A stretch of 64,000 nt of DNA from Paludibacteraceae bacterium. GTDB lineage: Bacteria; Bacteroidota; Bacteroidia; Bacteroidales; Paludibacteraceae. The stretch's first letter is position 1. Every line of letters starts with the position of its first letter. The position numbers and the translations under genes are program-made. Below, piece after piece: positions 1 to 9,207 of the stretch. Under the pieces are notes generated by a model. That model was not told the origin of the DNA, ran no database searches, and worked only from the letters and a program-made list of their open reading frames with translations. The stretch lies in assembly GCA_017461505.1 (NCBI GenBank), contig JAFTXV010000001.1, positions 1 to 64,000 of the forward strand, read 5' to 3'.

Positions 1-1
1 A

Positions 2-442
2 TATATGGGCGAAACACCAACTCGTCCTTCTACTGCACAATACAATTATGTATTTGATGGATGGAATCCAGAGATTGTGAGTGTAACTAAAGATGCAAAT
101 TATACGGCTACTTATGTAAGTTTCCTCCGTCAATACACAGTGACTTTCATGGATTGGGACGGAACAATACTCAGTGAACAAGTTGTTGATTTCGGTACTG
201 ATGCTATTGCACCTACTACTCCTGTGCGTGAGGGATATACCTTCAAAGGTTGGGACAAAGACTTTAGCAATGTGCAATCTGACCTAATTGTAATAGCGCA
301 ATATGAGAAGAATCCAGAATCGGCAGTAGAAGATATAGAGGCACAAGAGAACTCTGTTAGCAAAGTGATAGAGAATCAGCAGTTGTTTATCATCCTACCA
401 GATGGCAGCAAATACTCGGCTACAGGACAAAAAATACAATAG
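2..442 (+). CDS. C-terminal end of a surface/secreted protein with Listeria-Bacteroides (InlB B-type) repeats
   Basis: The reading frame is open at the left edge, so only the last ~146 residues are seen. It holds about two copies of the Flg_new / Listeria-Bacteroides repeat, recognisable from the alternating YTVTFMDWDGT...GYTFKGWDKDFSN...VIAQYEKN pattern. A linker follows, then a tail ending DGSKYSATGQKIQ. That tail resembles the short C-terminal signature on many secreted Bacteroidales proteins (aromatic-xx-x-GQ-basic). The repeats form small beta-grasp modules usually found on cell-surface adhesins or secreted proteins. The substrate or ligand cannot be told from this fragment. The gene is followed by a strong terminator. 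Confidence 0.75.
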   Translation, partial: YMGETPTRPSTAQYNYVFDGWNPEIVSVTKDANYTATYVSFLRQYTVTFMDWDGTILSEQVVDFGTDAIAPTTPVREGYTFKGWDKDFSNVQSDLIVIAQYEKNPESAVEDIEAQENSVSKVIENQQLFIILPDGSKYSATGQKIQ

Positions 443-519
443 TTCAAACATAGTTCAGCAACTTCCGTCCAATAGGCAGAACACTGTCCTATGACTAGTA
501 GGATATTATACTCTCTATA

Positions 520-553
520 CAAACAAAATCGCTCTTCGGGGCGATTTTGTTTG
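520..553. terminator. Rho-independent (bidirectional) terminator after the repeat protein
   Basis: A perfect 13-bp stem (CAAACAAAATCGC and its complement) closes an 8-nt loop, TCTTCGGG. A-rich and T-rich arms make it usable from either strand. It isolates the upstream surface-protein gene from the purT promoter. Confidence 0.85.
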
Positions 554-610
554 CACTTTGCAACACCTATTTATCAAAATAAATAAAATTATTTTTTTTT
601 CACACGATTC

Positions 611-641
611 TTGCATATATGCAAAAAAATAACTACCTTTG
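611..641 (+). promoter_or_regulatory. Bacteroidetes-type promoter of the pur/car operon
   Basis: TTG at 611-613 lies 20 nt before TACCTTTG at 634-641, matching the Bacteroidetes sigma-ABfr consensus. It lies about 40 nt before purT ATG. No purine riboswitch or long leader fits in the short 5' UTR. Confidence 0.8.
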
Positions 642-680
642 CACCCCGAAATAAAGATAACAATATAACACTATATTTTC

Positions 681-1874
681 ATGAATTTCGGAACTCCCCT
701 TACCTCTGTAGCCACAAAGGCACTCCTGCTCGGCAGTGGCGAATTGGGCAAAGAAGTTGCCTTAGAGCTCCAACGCTACGGCATAGAAGTGATTGCGTGC
801 GATAAGTACGCCAACGCTCCAGCCATGCAAGTGGCGCATCGCTGTCATGTGTTCAACATGTTGGACGGCACAAAACTCCGCCAAGTGATTGAGCAAGAGC
901 AACCATCGTTGATTATCCCTGAAGTAGAAGCTATTGCTACCCCTACTCTCGTCGAATTAGAAAAAGAAGGTTACCGCGTTATCCCTACGGCTAACGCGGC
1001 TTTTTTAACTATGAACCGTGAGGCCATCCGCCGCATGGCAGCCGAAGAGTTGGGTTTGCCTACTGCCAGATATAAGTTTGCAGACACGCACGAAGAATAC
1101 CTGCAAGCCATCAAGGAGATTGGTATCCCATGCGTAGTGAAACCCATCATGTCGTCATCGGGTCATGGTCAATCGACCGTAAAAACCGAAGCAGATGTAG
1201 AGCCAGCATGGACAGAATCGCAGATGGGTGGTCGCGCAGGTGCAGGCCGCGTGATTGTAGAGGGCTTTGTGCATTTTGATTATGAAATCACCTTGCTGAC
1301 CGTGCGTCACGCAGGTGGTACAACCTTCCTCAAGCCAATCGGACACCACCAAGTAGATGGCGACTACCGCGAGTCATGGCAACCACAAGCGATGACGGAC
1401 GCTGCATTGGCACAAGCAGAGGACATTGCAAAGAAGGTGACTGACGCCTTAGGCGGATATGGCATCTTCGGCGTGGAAATGTTCGTAGAGGGCGACCATG
1501 TGATCTTCTCTGAGGTGAGTCCTCGTCCACACGATACAGGTATGGTGACGATGATCTCGCAAGACTTGTCGGAGTTTGCGTTGCACGCACGTGCCGTATT
1601 GGGATTGCCAATCCCAGAGGTGCGTTTCTTTGGTGCGAGTGCATCCAAAGCTATCGTAGTAGAAGGCGATGCTACCGAAGTAATCTTCAGCGGTGTGGAA
1701 GAAGCATTGGCTATGCCAGGTGTACAAGTGCGTTTCTTTGGCAAACCAGAAGTACACGGACATCGTCGTTATGGCGTTATCCTCGCTACCGACGAAAACA
1801 CAGAGAAAGCCGTAGCGAAAGCCATTGAGGCCTTTAACAAAATCAAAGTTGCAGGCGATTTGAAGACAGTGTAA
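681..1874 (+). CDS. purT: Formate-dependent phosphoribosylglycinamide formyltransferase (GAR transformylase 2)
   Basis: PurT makes formyl-GAR from GAR, formate and ATP, the third step of de novo IMP synthesis, without folate. The 397-residue protein has the usual length. Visible motifs are the N-terminal GSGELGKEV nucleotide-fold loop, the ATP-grasp loop [12 protein letters not shown] near residue 155, and the metal/ATP motif [10 protein letters not shown] near residue 275. It is the first gene of a seven-gene same-strand run for purine and carbamoyl-phosphate synthesis, directly behind a clear promoter. The gap to purB is filled by a 169-bp modular repeat. Identity is secure. Confidence 0.95.
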   Translation: MNFGTPLTSVATKALLLGSGELGKEVALELQRYGIEVIACDKYANAPAMQVAHRCHVFNMLDGTKLRQVIEQEQPSLIIPEVEAIATPTLVELEKEGYRVIPTANAAFLTMNREAIRRMAAEELGLPTARYKFADTHEEYLQAIKEIGIPCVVKPIMSSSGHGQSTVKTEADVEPAWTESQMGGRAGAGRVIVEGFVHFDYEITLLTVRHAGGTTFLKPIGHHQVDGDYRESWQPQAMTDAALAQAEDIAKKVTDALGGYGIFGVEMFVEGDHVIFSEVSPRPHDTGMVTMISQDLSEFALHARAVLGLPIPEVRFFGASASKAIVVEGDATEVIFSGVEEALAMPGVQVRFFGKPEVHGHRRYGVILATDENTEKAVAKAIEAFNKIKVAGDLKTV

Positions 1875-2043
1875 GTGGTCGCCGTTGGCGACGAAAATGG
1901 CAGCAGAGCTGCGAAAGTGGCACCTATGGTGCGAAAGTGGCTAAAGCGTACGTGAGCGAAGCGAACCACTTTCATAAGCGAAGCGAATCATTTTCGTGAA
2001 GCGAAGCGAACCCAAAACATGAACAAAGTGAATTTATAAATAT
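1875..2043. repeat. Modular hairpin array plus 22-bp tandem repeats, copy 1 (purT-purB gap)
   Basis: The whole stop-to-start gap is repeat. The first part is three units of form GG-[hairpin]-CGAAARTG, each hairpin having a 3-nt loop: GTCGCC-GTT-GGCGAC, GCAGC-AGA-GCTGC and CACC-TAT-GGTG. A common block GGCTAAAGCGTAC follows. Then come about four imperfect tandem units of ~22 bp (GTGAGCGAAGCGAA plus CCACTTTC variants). The CCACTTTC blocks are complementary to the upstream GAAAGTGG blocks, so a large folded structure is possible. A second copy with the hairpin modules in another order lies at 4629-4822. Confidence 0.85.
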
Positions 2044-3336
2044 ATGATTGAACGTTACAGCCGCGCAGTTATGCGCAACATTTGGACAGAAGAGAATAAG
2101 TTTCGTGCTTATCTCGAAGTAGAGATTTTGGCAGCCGAAGCATGGAGCACCTTGGGCGTAGTGCCCGCAGAAGATGTGAAGTTGCTTCGTGAGAAAGCCA
2201 CTTTTGATGTAAACCGCATCCACGAAATCGAGGAGATTACCCGTCATGATGTGGTAGCCTTTACCCGCGCCGTGAGCGAGAGTTTGGGTGAGGAGCGCAA
2301 ATGGGTACACTATGGATTGACCTCTACCGACGTGGTAGATACTGCTAATGGTTATCTCTTGAAACAAGCCAACGAGATTCTGCGCAAGGACCTCAACTCT
2401 TTCCTCGAGGTATTGAAACGCCGTGCGAACGAGTTTAAGTACACCCCTGTGATTGGTCGTACCCACGGTATGCACGCCGATGTGAGCAGCTTCGGTTTGA
2501 AATGGGCATTGTGGTACGAGGAGATGCGCCGCAATATCGAGCGCTTTGAGATGGCAGCCAAAGGCGTAGAGGCAGGTAAACTCTCAGGCGCGGTAGGTAA
2601 CTACGCGAACATTCCACCAGCTATCCAAACCTACGTGTGCGAGCACCTTGGCATTGAGTCGGCAGCTATCGCAACACAAGTGTTGGGTCGTGACCGCCAT
2701 GCGTTCTACTTGGCTACCTTGGCAGTCATCGCAGGCACCTTGGAGCAAATGGCATTGGAGGTGCGCAATATGCAACGCCAAGAGGTGCGCGAAGTGGAAG
2801 AGGCATTCAAGAAAGGACAAAAAGGTTCGTCTGCGATGCCACACAAACGCAATCCTATTTCCTCTGAGAACATATGCGGATGCGCGCGTGTCATGCGTGG
2901 ATATATGTGCACCGCAAGCGAGAACATCGCATTGTGGCACGAGCGTGATATCAGCCACAGCTCTACCGAGCGTATCGTATTGCCAGATGCAACGATGCTC
3001 TTGGACTATATGTTGGCACGCTTTGAGGGTATCCTCGACAACCTTGTGGTTTATCCAGAAAACATGCTCCACAATATTGGTCTCACACACGGCGCAATCT
3101 TTGCGCAACGCGTGATGAATGCGCTCATCGAGAAGGGCTTTGTGCGTGAGCAAGCATACGACCTCGTGCAACCAGTAGCGATGAAAACCCTCATGGAAGG
3201 CGGCGAGATGCAAGAGAACCTCAAGCTCACCGAAGGCGTGACCGCACACCTGAGCAACGAGGAGATCGACGCATGCTTCAGCTTGGATTACTACATGAAG
3301 AATGTGGATTATATATTCCAACAAGTTGGGATTTAG
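2044..3336 (+). CDS. purB: Adenylosuccinate lyase
   Basis: PurB cleaves SAICAR to AICAR and adenylosuccinate to AMP, releasing fumarate in both. The 430-residue protein belongs to the fumarase/aspartase superfamily. Visible motifs are LTSTDVVDTA near residue 87, the catalytic-His region GRTHGMHADV near residue 139, and the superfamily signature SSAMPHKRNP near residue 262. It sits between purT and purA. The 13 nt before its ATG are almost the same as those before carA (TTTATAAAYAT), because both lie at the end of the same repeat family. Normal in every visible respect. Confidence 0.95.
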   Translation: MIERYSRAVMRNIWTEENKFRAYLEVEILAAEAWSTLGVVPAEDVKLLREKATFDVNRIHEIEEITRHDVVAFTRAVSESLGEERKWVHYGLTSTDVVDTANGYLLKQANEILRKDLNSFLEVLKRRANEFKYTPVIGRTHGMHADVSSFGLKWALWYEEMRRNIERFEMAAKGVEAGKLSGAVGNYANIPPAIQTYVCEHLGIESAAIATQVLGRDRHAFYLATLAVIAGTLEQMALEVRNMQRQEVREVEEAFKKGQKGSSAMPHKRNPISSENICGCARVMRGYMCTASENIALWHERDISHSSTERIVLPDATMLLDYMLARFEGILDNLVVYPENMLHNIGLTHGAIFAQRVMNALIEKGFVREQAYDLVQPVAMKTLMEGGEMQENLKLTEGVTAHLSNEEIDACFSLDYYMKNVDYIFQQVGI

Positions 3337-3369
3337 TTTAGAGTTTAAAGTTTAGAGTTTAAAGGCAAG
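3337..3369 (+). repeat. Heptamer array filling the purB-purA gap
   Basis: Directly after the purB TAG stop come four tandem 7-mers, alternating TTTAGAG and TTTAAAG, then GCAAG, then five bases and the purA ATG. The same terminal 19 nt occur on the minus strand between the nitroreductase gene and pdxA. Confidence 0.85.
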
Positions 3370-3374
3370 ATTAT

Positions 3375-4628
3375 ATGAAAAAAGTAGATGTCGTATTAGG
3401 CATGCAATGGGGCGATGAAGGCAAAGGTAAGATCGTCGATGTATTGACCCCTCGTTATGAAGCAGTAGCACGCTTCCAAGGTGGACCAAACGCTGGTCAT
3501 AGTTTGTATTTCGGTGATAAGAGTTTTGTGCTCCACACCGTACCATCAGGCATCTTCCGCGATGGCACTACCAACATCATTGGTAATGGTGTAGTGATTG
3601 ACCCAATCATCCTCATGGAGGAGATCCACGCGATTGAGGCGATGGAGGTGGATGTAAAGAGCCGCTTGCAAATCGCTAAGCGTGCGAACTTGATTCTCCC
3701 TACCCACCGTATGTTGGATGCCGCTTCTGAAAAGAAGAAAGGCGATAAGAAAGTAGGCACCACTGGCAAAGGTATCGGTCCTACCTATACCGACAAGATT
3801 GCTCGCAACGGCTTGCGCGTTGGTGATATCCTGCGCCCTGACTTCTTGGAGCGTTACAATGCTCTACGCACTGCTCACCAAGAGCAATTGGGCGGTATTG
3901 AGTTGCCAGACGACAGCGCATGGCTCAGCGCCATCGAGGAGATGAAGCAATTCCCTATCGTGGACAACGAGATCATCGTAAACAACATGCTCCGCGAGGA
4001 CAAAGGTATCTTGGCAGAAGGCGCACAAGGTTCGTTGCTCGATGTGGACTTCGGTACTTATCCATTCGTAACCTCTAGCAATACCCTCTGCGCTGGTGCT
4101 TGCACCGGTTTGGGTGTAGCTCCACAACATATTGGCGAGGTATATGGTATCTTCAAAGCATACTGCACACGCGTAGGCGAAGGTCCATTCCCAACCGAGT
4201 TGTTTGACGAGGTAGGCGAGGAGTTGCGTAAGATCGGTCATGAGTTTGGCGCTACTACTGGTCGTCCACGCCGTTGCGGATGGCTTGACCTTGTAGCACT
4301 CAAATACACCGTGATGATGAACGGCGCTACATCGCTCATCATGATGAAGAGCGACGTACTCAACGACTTCGATACTATCAAAGTATGCGTGGGCTATGAG
4401 CTGAATGGCGAGAAGATTGACTACTTCCCATTTGAGGCAGACGCAGATAATATTAAACCTATCTACAAGGAGTTCCCAGGATGGAAATGCGATGTATCAG
4501 TTTGCCGTACCTACGAGGAGTTGCCAAAAGAGCTCAAAGAGTATATCGCATATATCGAGCAAGAGACTGGCGTAAGCATTGATGTAGTGTCTGTAGGTCC
4601 AGATCGTAGCGAGACTATTTTGAGATAG
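3375..4628 (+). CDS. purA: Adenylosuccinate synthetase
   Basis: PurA joins IMP and aspartate using GTP, the first committed step to AMP. The 417-residue length is normal. The N-terminal GTP loop reads QWGDEGKGK and carries the catalytic Asp. The IMP-binding catalytic His is in GGPNAGHSL. The GATTGRPRRCGWLD motif lies near residue 290. The protein is complete and appears active. It follows purB after a heptamer array and precedes carA after a 194-bp modular repeat, so AMP branch genes and pyrimidine/arginine precursor genes share one transcription direction. Confidence 0.95.
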   Translation: MKKVDVVLGMQWGDEGKGKIVDVLTPRYEAVARFQGGPNAGHSLYFGDKSFVLHTVPSGIFRDGTTNIIGNGVVIDPIILMEEIHAIEAMEVDVKSRLQIAKRANLILPTHRMLDAASEKKKGDKKVGTTGKGIGPTYTDKIARNGLRVGDILRPDFLERYNALRTAHQEQLGGIELPDDSAWLSAIEEMKQFPIVDNEIIVNNMLREDKGILAEGAQGSLLDVDFGTYPFVTSSNTLCAGACTGLGVAPQHIGEVYGIFKAYCTRVGEGPFPTELFDEVGEELRKIGHEFGATTGRPRRCGWLDLVALKYTVMMNGATSLIMMKSDVLNDFDTIKVCVGYELNGEKIDYFPFEADADNIKPIYKEFPGWKCDVSVCRTYEELPKELKEYIAYIEQETGVSIDVVSVGPDRSETILR

Positions 4629-4822
4629 TCGTAGATGGCGGCATAGCCGCGAAAGTGGCACCTACGGTGCGAAAATGGTCGCCGATGGCGACGAAAATGG
4701 CTAAAGCGTACGTGAGCGAAGCGAACCACTTTCATGAGCAAAGCGAATCACTTTCGTGAACGCAGTGAACCACTTTCGTGAGCGAAGCGAACAATAAATG
4801 AACAAAGTGAATTTATAAACAT
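4629..4822. repeat. Modular hairpin array plus 22-bp tandem repeats, copy 2 (purA-carA gap)
   Basis: Fills the gap from the purA stop to the carA ATG. Hairpin modules are GCGGC-ATA-GCCGC, CACC-TAC-GGTG and GTCGCC-GAT-GGCGAC, each followed by CGAAAGTG or CGAAAATG. Then come the shared block GGCTAAAGCGTAC and about five ~22-bp units of GTGAGCGAAGCGAA / CCACTTTC type. Relative to copy 1 the modules are shuffled and the loops differ while pairing is kept. The terminal unit (ATGAACAAAGTGAA) and the bases up to the ATG nearly match copy 1. Confidence 0.85.
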
Positions 4823-5896
4823 ATGTCAAAAGTAACATTGAAACTCTCCGATGGCACTTGCTTCACAGGTACATCATTTGGCTACGAGAAGAATGTAGCT
4901 GGAGAGCTCGTATTCAATACCACCATGATTGGTTATCCAGAGGTGCTGACCGACGCGAACTTCGAAGGTCAACTCGTGGTGATGACCTATCCATTGATTG
5001 GTAACTACGGCGTGCCTGCATGCAGCAGTTTGGAGAATGGTTTGTCCGAGTTTATGGACAGCCACCATATCCACCCTGCGGCAGTGATCATGACCGAGTA
5101 CAGCCCTGAGTACAGCCACTGGAATGCCAACGAGGATTTGGCATCATGGCTCATTCGTGAGCAGATACCTGCTATCACTGGCGTAGATACCCGTGAACTC
5201 ACGAAGCATCTGCGTGAGAACGGCACCATGCAAGCCTCTCTCATCTTTGAAGGCGATGACACTACTCCTGTAGCAAACGAGGAGAACCTCGTACCACAAG
5301 TGTCCTGCAAAGAGGTAGTGACCTACAATGCCGGTGCGGGCAAGAAAGTGGTGCTTGTAGATTGCGGCGTGAAGGAAGGCATCATCCGCTACCTGCTCGC
5401 TCGCGGTGTGGAGATAACACGCGTGCCATGGGATTACGACTTCAACACCCTCGAGTTTGACGCCCTGATGCTCAGCAACGGTCCTGGCGATCCAGAGGAT
5501 TGCGCTGTGACAATCGAAAATATCAAGACCTTCCTCGAGAAAGGCGAAGACAAACCATTGTTAGGCCTTGGACTCGGCAATCAACTCCTTGCTCTCGCAG
5601 CAGGTGCTGAGGTACTCAAACATAAATATGGTCACCGTGGTGCTACCCAACCTGTACAAATAGTAGGTGGCGAGCGCTGCTATATCACCGCCCAAAACCA
5701 CGGTTATGTAGTGGATGGCACTACCCTACCTGCTGAGTGGAAAGAGTGGTTCGTGAACATGAACGACCGCACCAACGAGGGTATTCGCCACACAGAGAAA
5801 CCATGGATGGCCGTACAGTTTATTCCAGAGATGAACTGCGGACCAAAAGATTCTGAATTCGTATTCGATAACTTCTTCCAACTTCTTAACAAATAA
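4823..5896 (+). CDS. carA: Carbamoyl-phosphate synthase small subunit with a degenerate glutaminase site
   Basis: The N-terminal half (residues 1-~150) is a normal CarA interaction domain and the C-terminal half has the class I glutamine-amidotransferase fold. The catalytic machinery is altered. The conserved GICLGHQ/GICMGNQ motif reads GLGLGNQ (residues 248-254), so the nucleophilic Cys is Gly250 (codon GGA). The conserved QFHPE reads QFIPE, so the catalytic His is Ile334 (codon ATT); Glu336 remains. The rest of the pocket, such as ITAQNHGY, is well kept and the frame is intact, so this is not a decayed pseudogene. By analogy with vertebrate CPS1, whose glutaminase domain also lost its Cys, I infer a structural subunit of an ammonia-dependent enzyme. 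Overlaps carB by one base. Confidence 0.9.
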   Translation: MSKVTLKLSDGTCFTGTSFGYEKNVAGELVFNTTMIGYPEVLTDANFEGQLVVMTYPLIGNYGVPACSSLENGLSEFMDSHHIHPAAVIMTEYSPEYSHWNANEDLASWLIREQIPAITGVDTRELTKHLRENGTMQASLIFEGDDTTPVANEENLVPQVSCKEVVTYNAGAGKKVVLVDCGVKEGIIRYLLARGVEITRVPWDYDFNTLEFDALMLSNGPGDPEDCAVTIENIKTFLEKGEDKPLLGLGLGNQLLALAAGAEVLKHKYGHRGATQPVQIVGGERCYITAQNHGYVVDGTTLPAEWKEWFVNMNDRTNEGIRHTEKPWMAVQFIPEMNCGPKDSEFVFDNFFQLLNK

Positions 5897-8800
5897 TGGC
5901 CATGGAGAAAAAAGATATCAAGAAAGTATTGGTGCTCGGTTCTGGAGCACTCAAGATTGGTGAAGCAGGAGAGTTCGACTACTCTGGTTCACAAGCCCTC
6001 AAGGCCCTTCGTGAAGAAGGTATCTATACCGTACTCATCAACCCTAATATCGCTACCGTACAAACGAGCGAAGGTGTAGCAGACAAGATCTACTTCTTGC
6101 CTGTTAACCCATTCTTTGTGGAGAAAGTGATTGCCAAAGAGCGTCCAGATGGCGTACTCCTTGCCTTCGGCGGACAAACCGCCCTCAACTGCGGTGTGGA
6201 GCTCTACAAGAGCGGCGTATTAGAGAAATATAACGTACAAGTGCTCGGTACTCCAGTACAAGCGATTATGGACACTGAGGACCGCGAGCTCTTCGTGGAG
6301 AAACTCGACGAGATCAACGTCAAGACCATCCAAAGCGAGGCTTGCGAGACTATTGAAGCTGCTCGTGCAGCAGCCAAAGAACTTGGTTATCCTGTTATTC
6401 TCCGTGCAGCATACGCTCTCGGTGGATTGGGTTCTGGTTTCTGCGACAACGAGGAAGAGCTTAACATCATCGCTGAGAAAGCTTTCTCTTTCTCTCCACA
6501 AGTACTTGTAGAGAAATCACTCAAAGGTTGGAAAGAGATTGAGTATGAGGTAGTTCGTGATAAATACGACAACTGTATCACCGTCTGCAATATGGAGAAC
6601 CTCGACCCACTCGGTATTCACACGGGTGAAAGTATCGTGATTGCTCCTACCCAAACATTGACCAAATCAGAGGCCGCTAAACTCCGTGCGTTGGCTATCA
6701 AGATCGTGCGCCACGTGGGTATCGTAGGTGAGTGTAACGTGCAATACGCGCTCGACCCCTATTCAGAAGACTATCGCGTGATTGAGGTGAATGCTCGTCT
6801 CTCTCGCTCTTCTGCGTTGGCTTCTAAGGCAACTGGCTATCCACTCGCTTTCGTAGCAGCAAAGATCGCTTTGGGCTATGGTCTCTTCGAGCTCAAAAAC
6901 TCTGTTACCAAAGATACGCCTGCTTTCTTCGAGCCAACACTCGACTATATCGTGGCTAAACTCCCACGCTGGGATCTTGGTAAGTTCCGCGGTGTAAATC
7001 GTGAGATCGGCTCCAGCATGAAGTCTGTGGGCGAGGTGATGGCTATCGGTCGTACCTTTGAAGATACCATCCAAAAGGGTCTTCGTATGATTGGTCAAGG
7101 CATGCACGGTTTCACCGAGAACAAGCAACTGCATGTGGACGACCTCGACCACGCATTGGCTGCTCCAACCGACAAGCGTATCTTCTTCCTCTCGCAAGCA
7201 TTGCATGCGGGTTACAGCATCGACCGCTTGCACGAGCTGACGAAGATTGACCGTTGGTTCCTCGAGAAACTCCAAAATATCGTTAAGACCGACAACGAAC
7301 TCAAAGCAGCTGGCACCCTCCAAAACATTGACGAGGACTTGATGCGCAAAGCCAAGATACAAGGTTTCTCCGATTTCCAAATCGCAAAAGCCGTTGGATT
7401 GGGCAACCAAATGGACATGGACTTTGCCGTGCTCGTAGCGCGCAAGCATCGTCTATCTTTGGGCGTTAAACCAGTTGTAAAACAGATAGATACACTGGCA
7501 GCAGAGTTCCCTGCCCAAACCAACTACCTCTACCTCACCTACTCAGGTATAGCCAACGATGTGAAGTACCTCAACGACCGCAAGTCCGTCGTAGTACTCG
7601 GTTCGGGTGCTTACCGTATTGGTTCGTCTGTAGAGTTTGACTGGTGCGGCGTACAAGCCCTCAAGACCATCCGCGAGAACGGCTATCGCTCGGTAATGAT
7701 CAACTACAACCCTGAGACCGTTTCCACGGACTACGATATGTGCGACCGTCTCTATTTCGACGAGCTCACCTTCGAGCGCGTGATGGATATCCTCGAACTG
7801 GAGAACCCTCATGGCGTCATCGTATCTACTGGTGGTCAGATTCCTAATAACCTCGCACTCAAGCTTGACGCACAACATATGCCTATCCTCGGTACTACCG
7901 CTCGCAGTATCGACAACGCCGAGGACCGCGATAAGTTCTCTGCGATGCTCGACCGCATTGGAGTGGACCAACCAGAATGGAGTGCCCTCACATCTATGGA
8001 AGATGTGAAGACCTTCATCGACAAAGTGGGCTTCCCAGTGCTCGTTCGTCCATCGTATGTACTCTCTGGTGCTGCGATGAATGTGTGCTTCAACCAAGAG
8101 GAGCTCGAGCGCTTCCTCAAGATGGCAGCAACTGTGAGCAAGAAGCACCCAGTGGTAATCTCTAAGTTCATGCTCAACACCAAGGAGATTGAGATGGACG
8201 CTGTGGCTAAAGATGGCGAGATCATCGCATACGCTATCTCCGAGCACGTAGAGTTCGCAGGTGTACACTCTGGTGACGCGACTATTCAGTTCCCAGCACA
8301 AAAACTCTATGTAGAGACCGTGCGCCGAATCAAGAAGATCTCAGGTCAAATCGCACGCGAGCTCAATATCTCTGGTCCATTCAACATCCAGTACCTCGCT
8401 CGCGAGAACGAAATCAAGGTAATCGAATGTAACCTCCGTGCTTCACGCTCGTTCCCATTCGTATCTAAAGTATTGAAGATCAACTTCATCGACATAGCTA
8501 CTCGTATCATGCTCGGTCTCCCTGTAGAGAAACCAAGCAAGAACTTCTTCGACTTCGACTATGTAGGTGTCAAGGCATCGCAGTTCTCTTTCAACCGTCT
8601 GCAAAAGGCCGACCCAGTCATCGGTGTGGACATGACCTCTACGGGTGAGGTAGGTTGCCTCGGCGAGGACGCTAACGCAGCACTCTTGACCTCTATGCTT
8701 TCCGTAGGCATGCGCGTACCTAAGAAGAATGTACTCTTCTCTATCGGTTCGCCAAAGCAAAAAGCACAGATGCTCGATTCAGCTCGTCAACTCATCGCGA

Positions 8801-9129
8801 AGGGCTTCAATATCTACGCTACCCTTGGTACAAGCAAGTTCCTCACAGAGGCAGGTATTGCTAATACCACGGTATATCAACCATCGGAGGAAGGCACTCC
8901 ACAAGCTATCGACCTCATGCGTGAAGGCGTGATCGAGTTCGTAGTGAGCGTACCAAAGGATATCGTAACCGACCCACAAAATGATGTTTGCTACCACGTT
9001 CGTCGTGCGGCTATTGACCTCAACGTGCCATTGCTCACCAATGCACGCCTTGCAGCAGCGTTCATCAACGCTTTCTGCACCGTCGATGTCAACGACCTCG
9101 CTATCCAATCGTGGGATGAGTATAAGTAA
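5896..9129 (+). CDS. carB: Carbamoyl-phosphate synthase large subunit
   Basis: This full-length 1077-residue synthetase makes carbamoyl phosphate from bicarbonate, ammonia and two ATP for pyrimidines and arginine. Two ATP-grasp halves are visible: residues ~1-400 with ALGGLGSGF and EVNARLSRSSALASKATGYP, and ~560-940 with PSYVLSGAAMNV and ECNLRASRSFPFVSK. A C-terminal methylglyoxal-synthase-like regulatory domain follows from ~945. Several stretches (GSSMKSVGEVMAIGRTFE, WKEIEYEVVRD, VKQIDTLAAE) read like animal CPS1 rather than E. coli CarB; as I recall this is usual for Bacteroidetes. The start overlaps the carA stop (TAATG), so translation is probably coupled. A second possible start is the Met at 5902. 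Confidence 0.95.
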   Translation: MAMEKKDIKKVLVLGSGALKIGEAGEFDYSGSQALKALREEGIYTVLINPNIATVQTSEGVADKIYFLPVNPFFVEKVIAKERPDGVLLAFGGQTALNCGVELYKSGVLEKYNVQVLGTPVQAIMDTEDRELFVEKLDEINVKTIQSEACETIEAARAAAKELGYPVILRAAYALGGLGSGFCDNEEELNIIAEKAFSFSPQVLVEKSLKGWKEIEYEVVRDKYDNCITVCNMENLDPLGIHTGESIVIAPTQTLTKSEAAKLRALAIKIVRHVGIVGECNVQYALDPYSEDYRVIEVNARLSRSSALASKATGYPLAFVAAKIALGYGLFELKNSVTKDTPAFFEPTLDYIVAKLPRWDLGKFRGVNREIGSSMKSVGEVMAIGRTFEDTIQKGLRMIGQGMHGFTENKQLHVDDLDHALAAPTDKRIFFLSQALHAGYSIDRLHELTKIDRWFLEKLQNIVKTDNELKAAGTLQNIDEDLMRKAKIQGFSDFQIAKAVGLGNQMDMDFAVLVARKHRLSLGVKPVVKQIDTLAAEFPAQTNYLYLTYSGIANDVKYLNDRKSVVVLGSGAYRIGSSVEFDWCGVQALKTIRENGYRSVMINYNPETVSTDYDMCDRLYFDELTFERVMDILELENPHGVIVSTGGQIPNNLALKLDAQHMPILGTTARSIDNAEDRDKFSAMLDRIGVDQPEWSALTSMEDVKTFIDKVGFPVLVRPSYVLSGAAMNVCFNQEELERFLKMAATVSKKHPVVISKFMLNTKEIEMDAVAKDGEIIAYAISEHVEFAGVHSGDATIQFPAQKLYVETVRRIKKISGQIARELNISGPFNIQYLARENEIKVIECNLRASRSFPFVSKVLKINFIDIATRIMLGLPVEKPSKNFFDFDYVGVKASQFSFNRLQKADPVIGVDMTSTGEVGCLGEDANAALLTSMLSVGMRVPKKNVLFSIGSPKQKAQMLDSARQLIAKGFNIYATLGTSKFLTEAGIANTTVYQPSEEGTPQAIDLMREGVIEFVVSVPKDIVTDPQNDVCYHVRRAAIDLNVPLLTNARLAAAFINAFCTVDVNDLAIQSWDEYK

Positions 9130-9207
9130 TTTTGAATTAAGAATTAAGAATTTCGCTACCCTTGCGCTACCTTTGCGCTAGGGTTAGCGAACAAAAAACA
9201 TACAACA
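9130..9207. repeat. Short-repeat array filling the carB-purC gap
   Basis: After the carB TAA come repeats of GAATTAA, then an 11-mer-like repeat (CGCTACCCTTG, CGCTACCTTTG) ending in the partial inverted repeat CGCTA...TAGCG. TACCTTTG at 9168-9175 also matches the -7 promoter box, so an internal promoter for purC is possible, though no good TTG lies 20 nt upstream. Confidence 0.6.

Noticed and set aside
1875-4822. Tandem 22-bp repeats as a CRISPR array
   Set aside because: Units abut or are separated by 8-nt complementary words, with no unique spacers, and no cas genes are nearby.
5540-5840. CarA Cys/His loss as a frameshift or assembly artefact
   Set aside because: The frame is uninterrupted and flanking motifs align on both sides of each changed residue; two separate substitutions would be needed. 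Read-level confirmation would still be useful.
7543-8301. 252-residue minus-strand ORF inside carB
   Set aside because: Shadow frame created by the codon usage of carB; no motif of its own.
9168-9175. Definite internal promoter before purC
   Set aside because: TACCTTTG matches, but it is part of a repeated word (CGCTACCYTTG) and lacks a TTG at the right distance, so it is noted only as possible.
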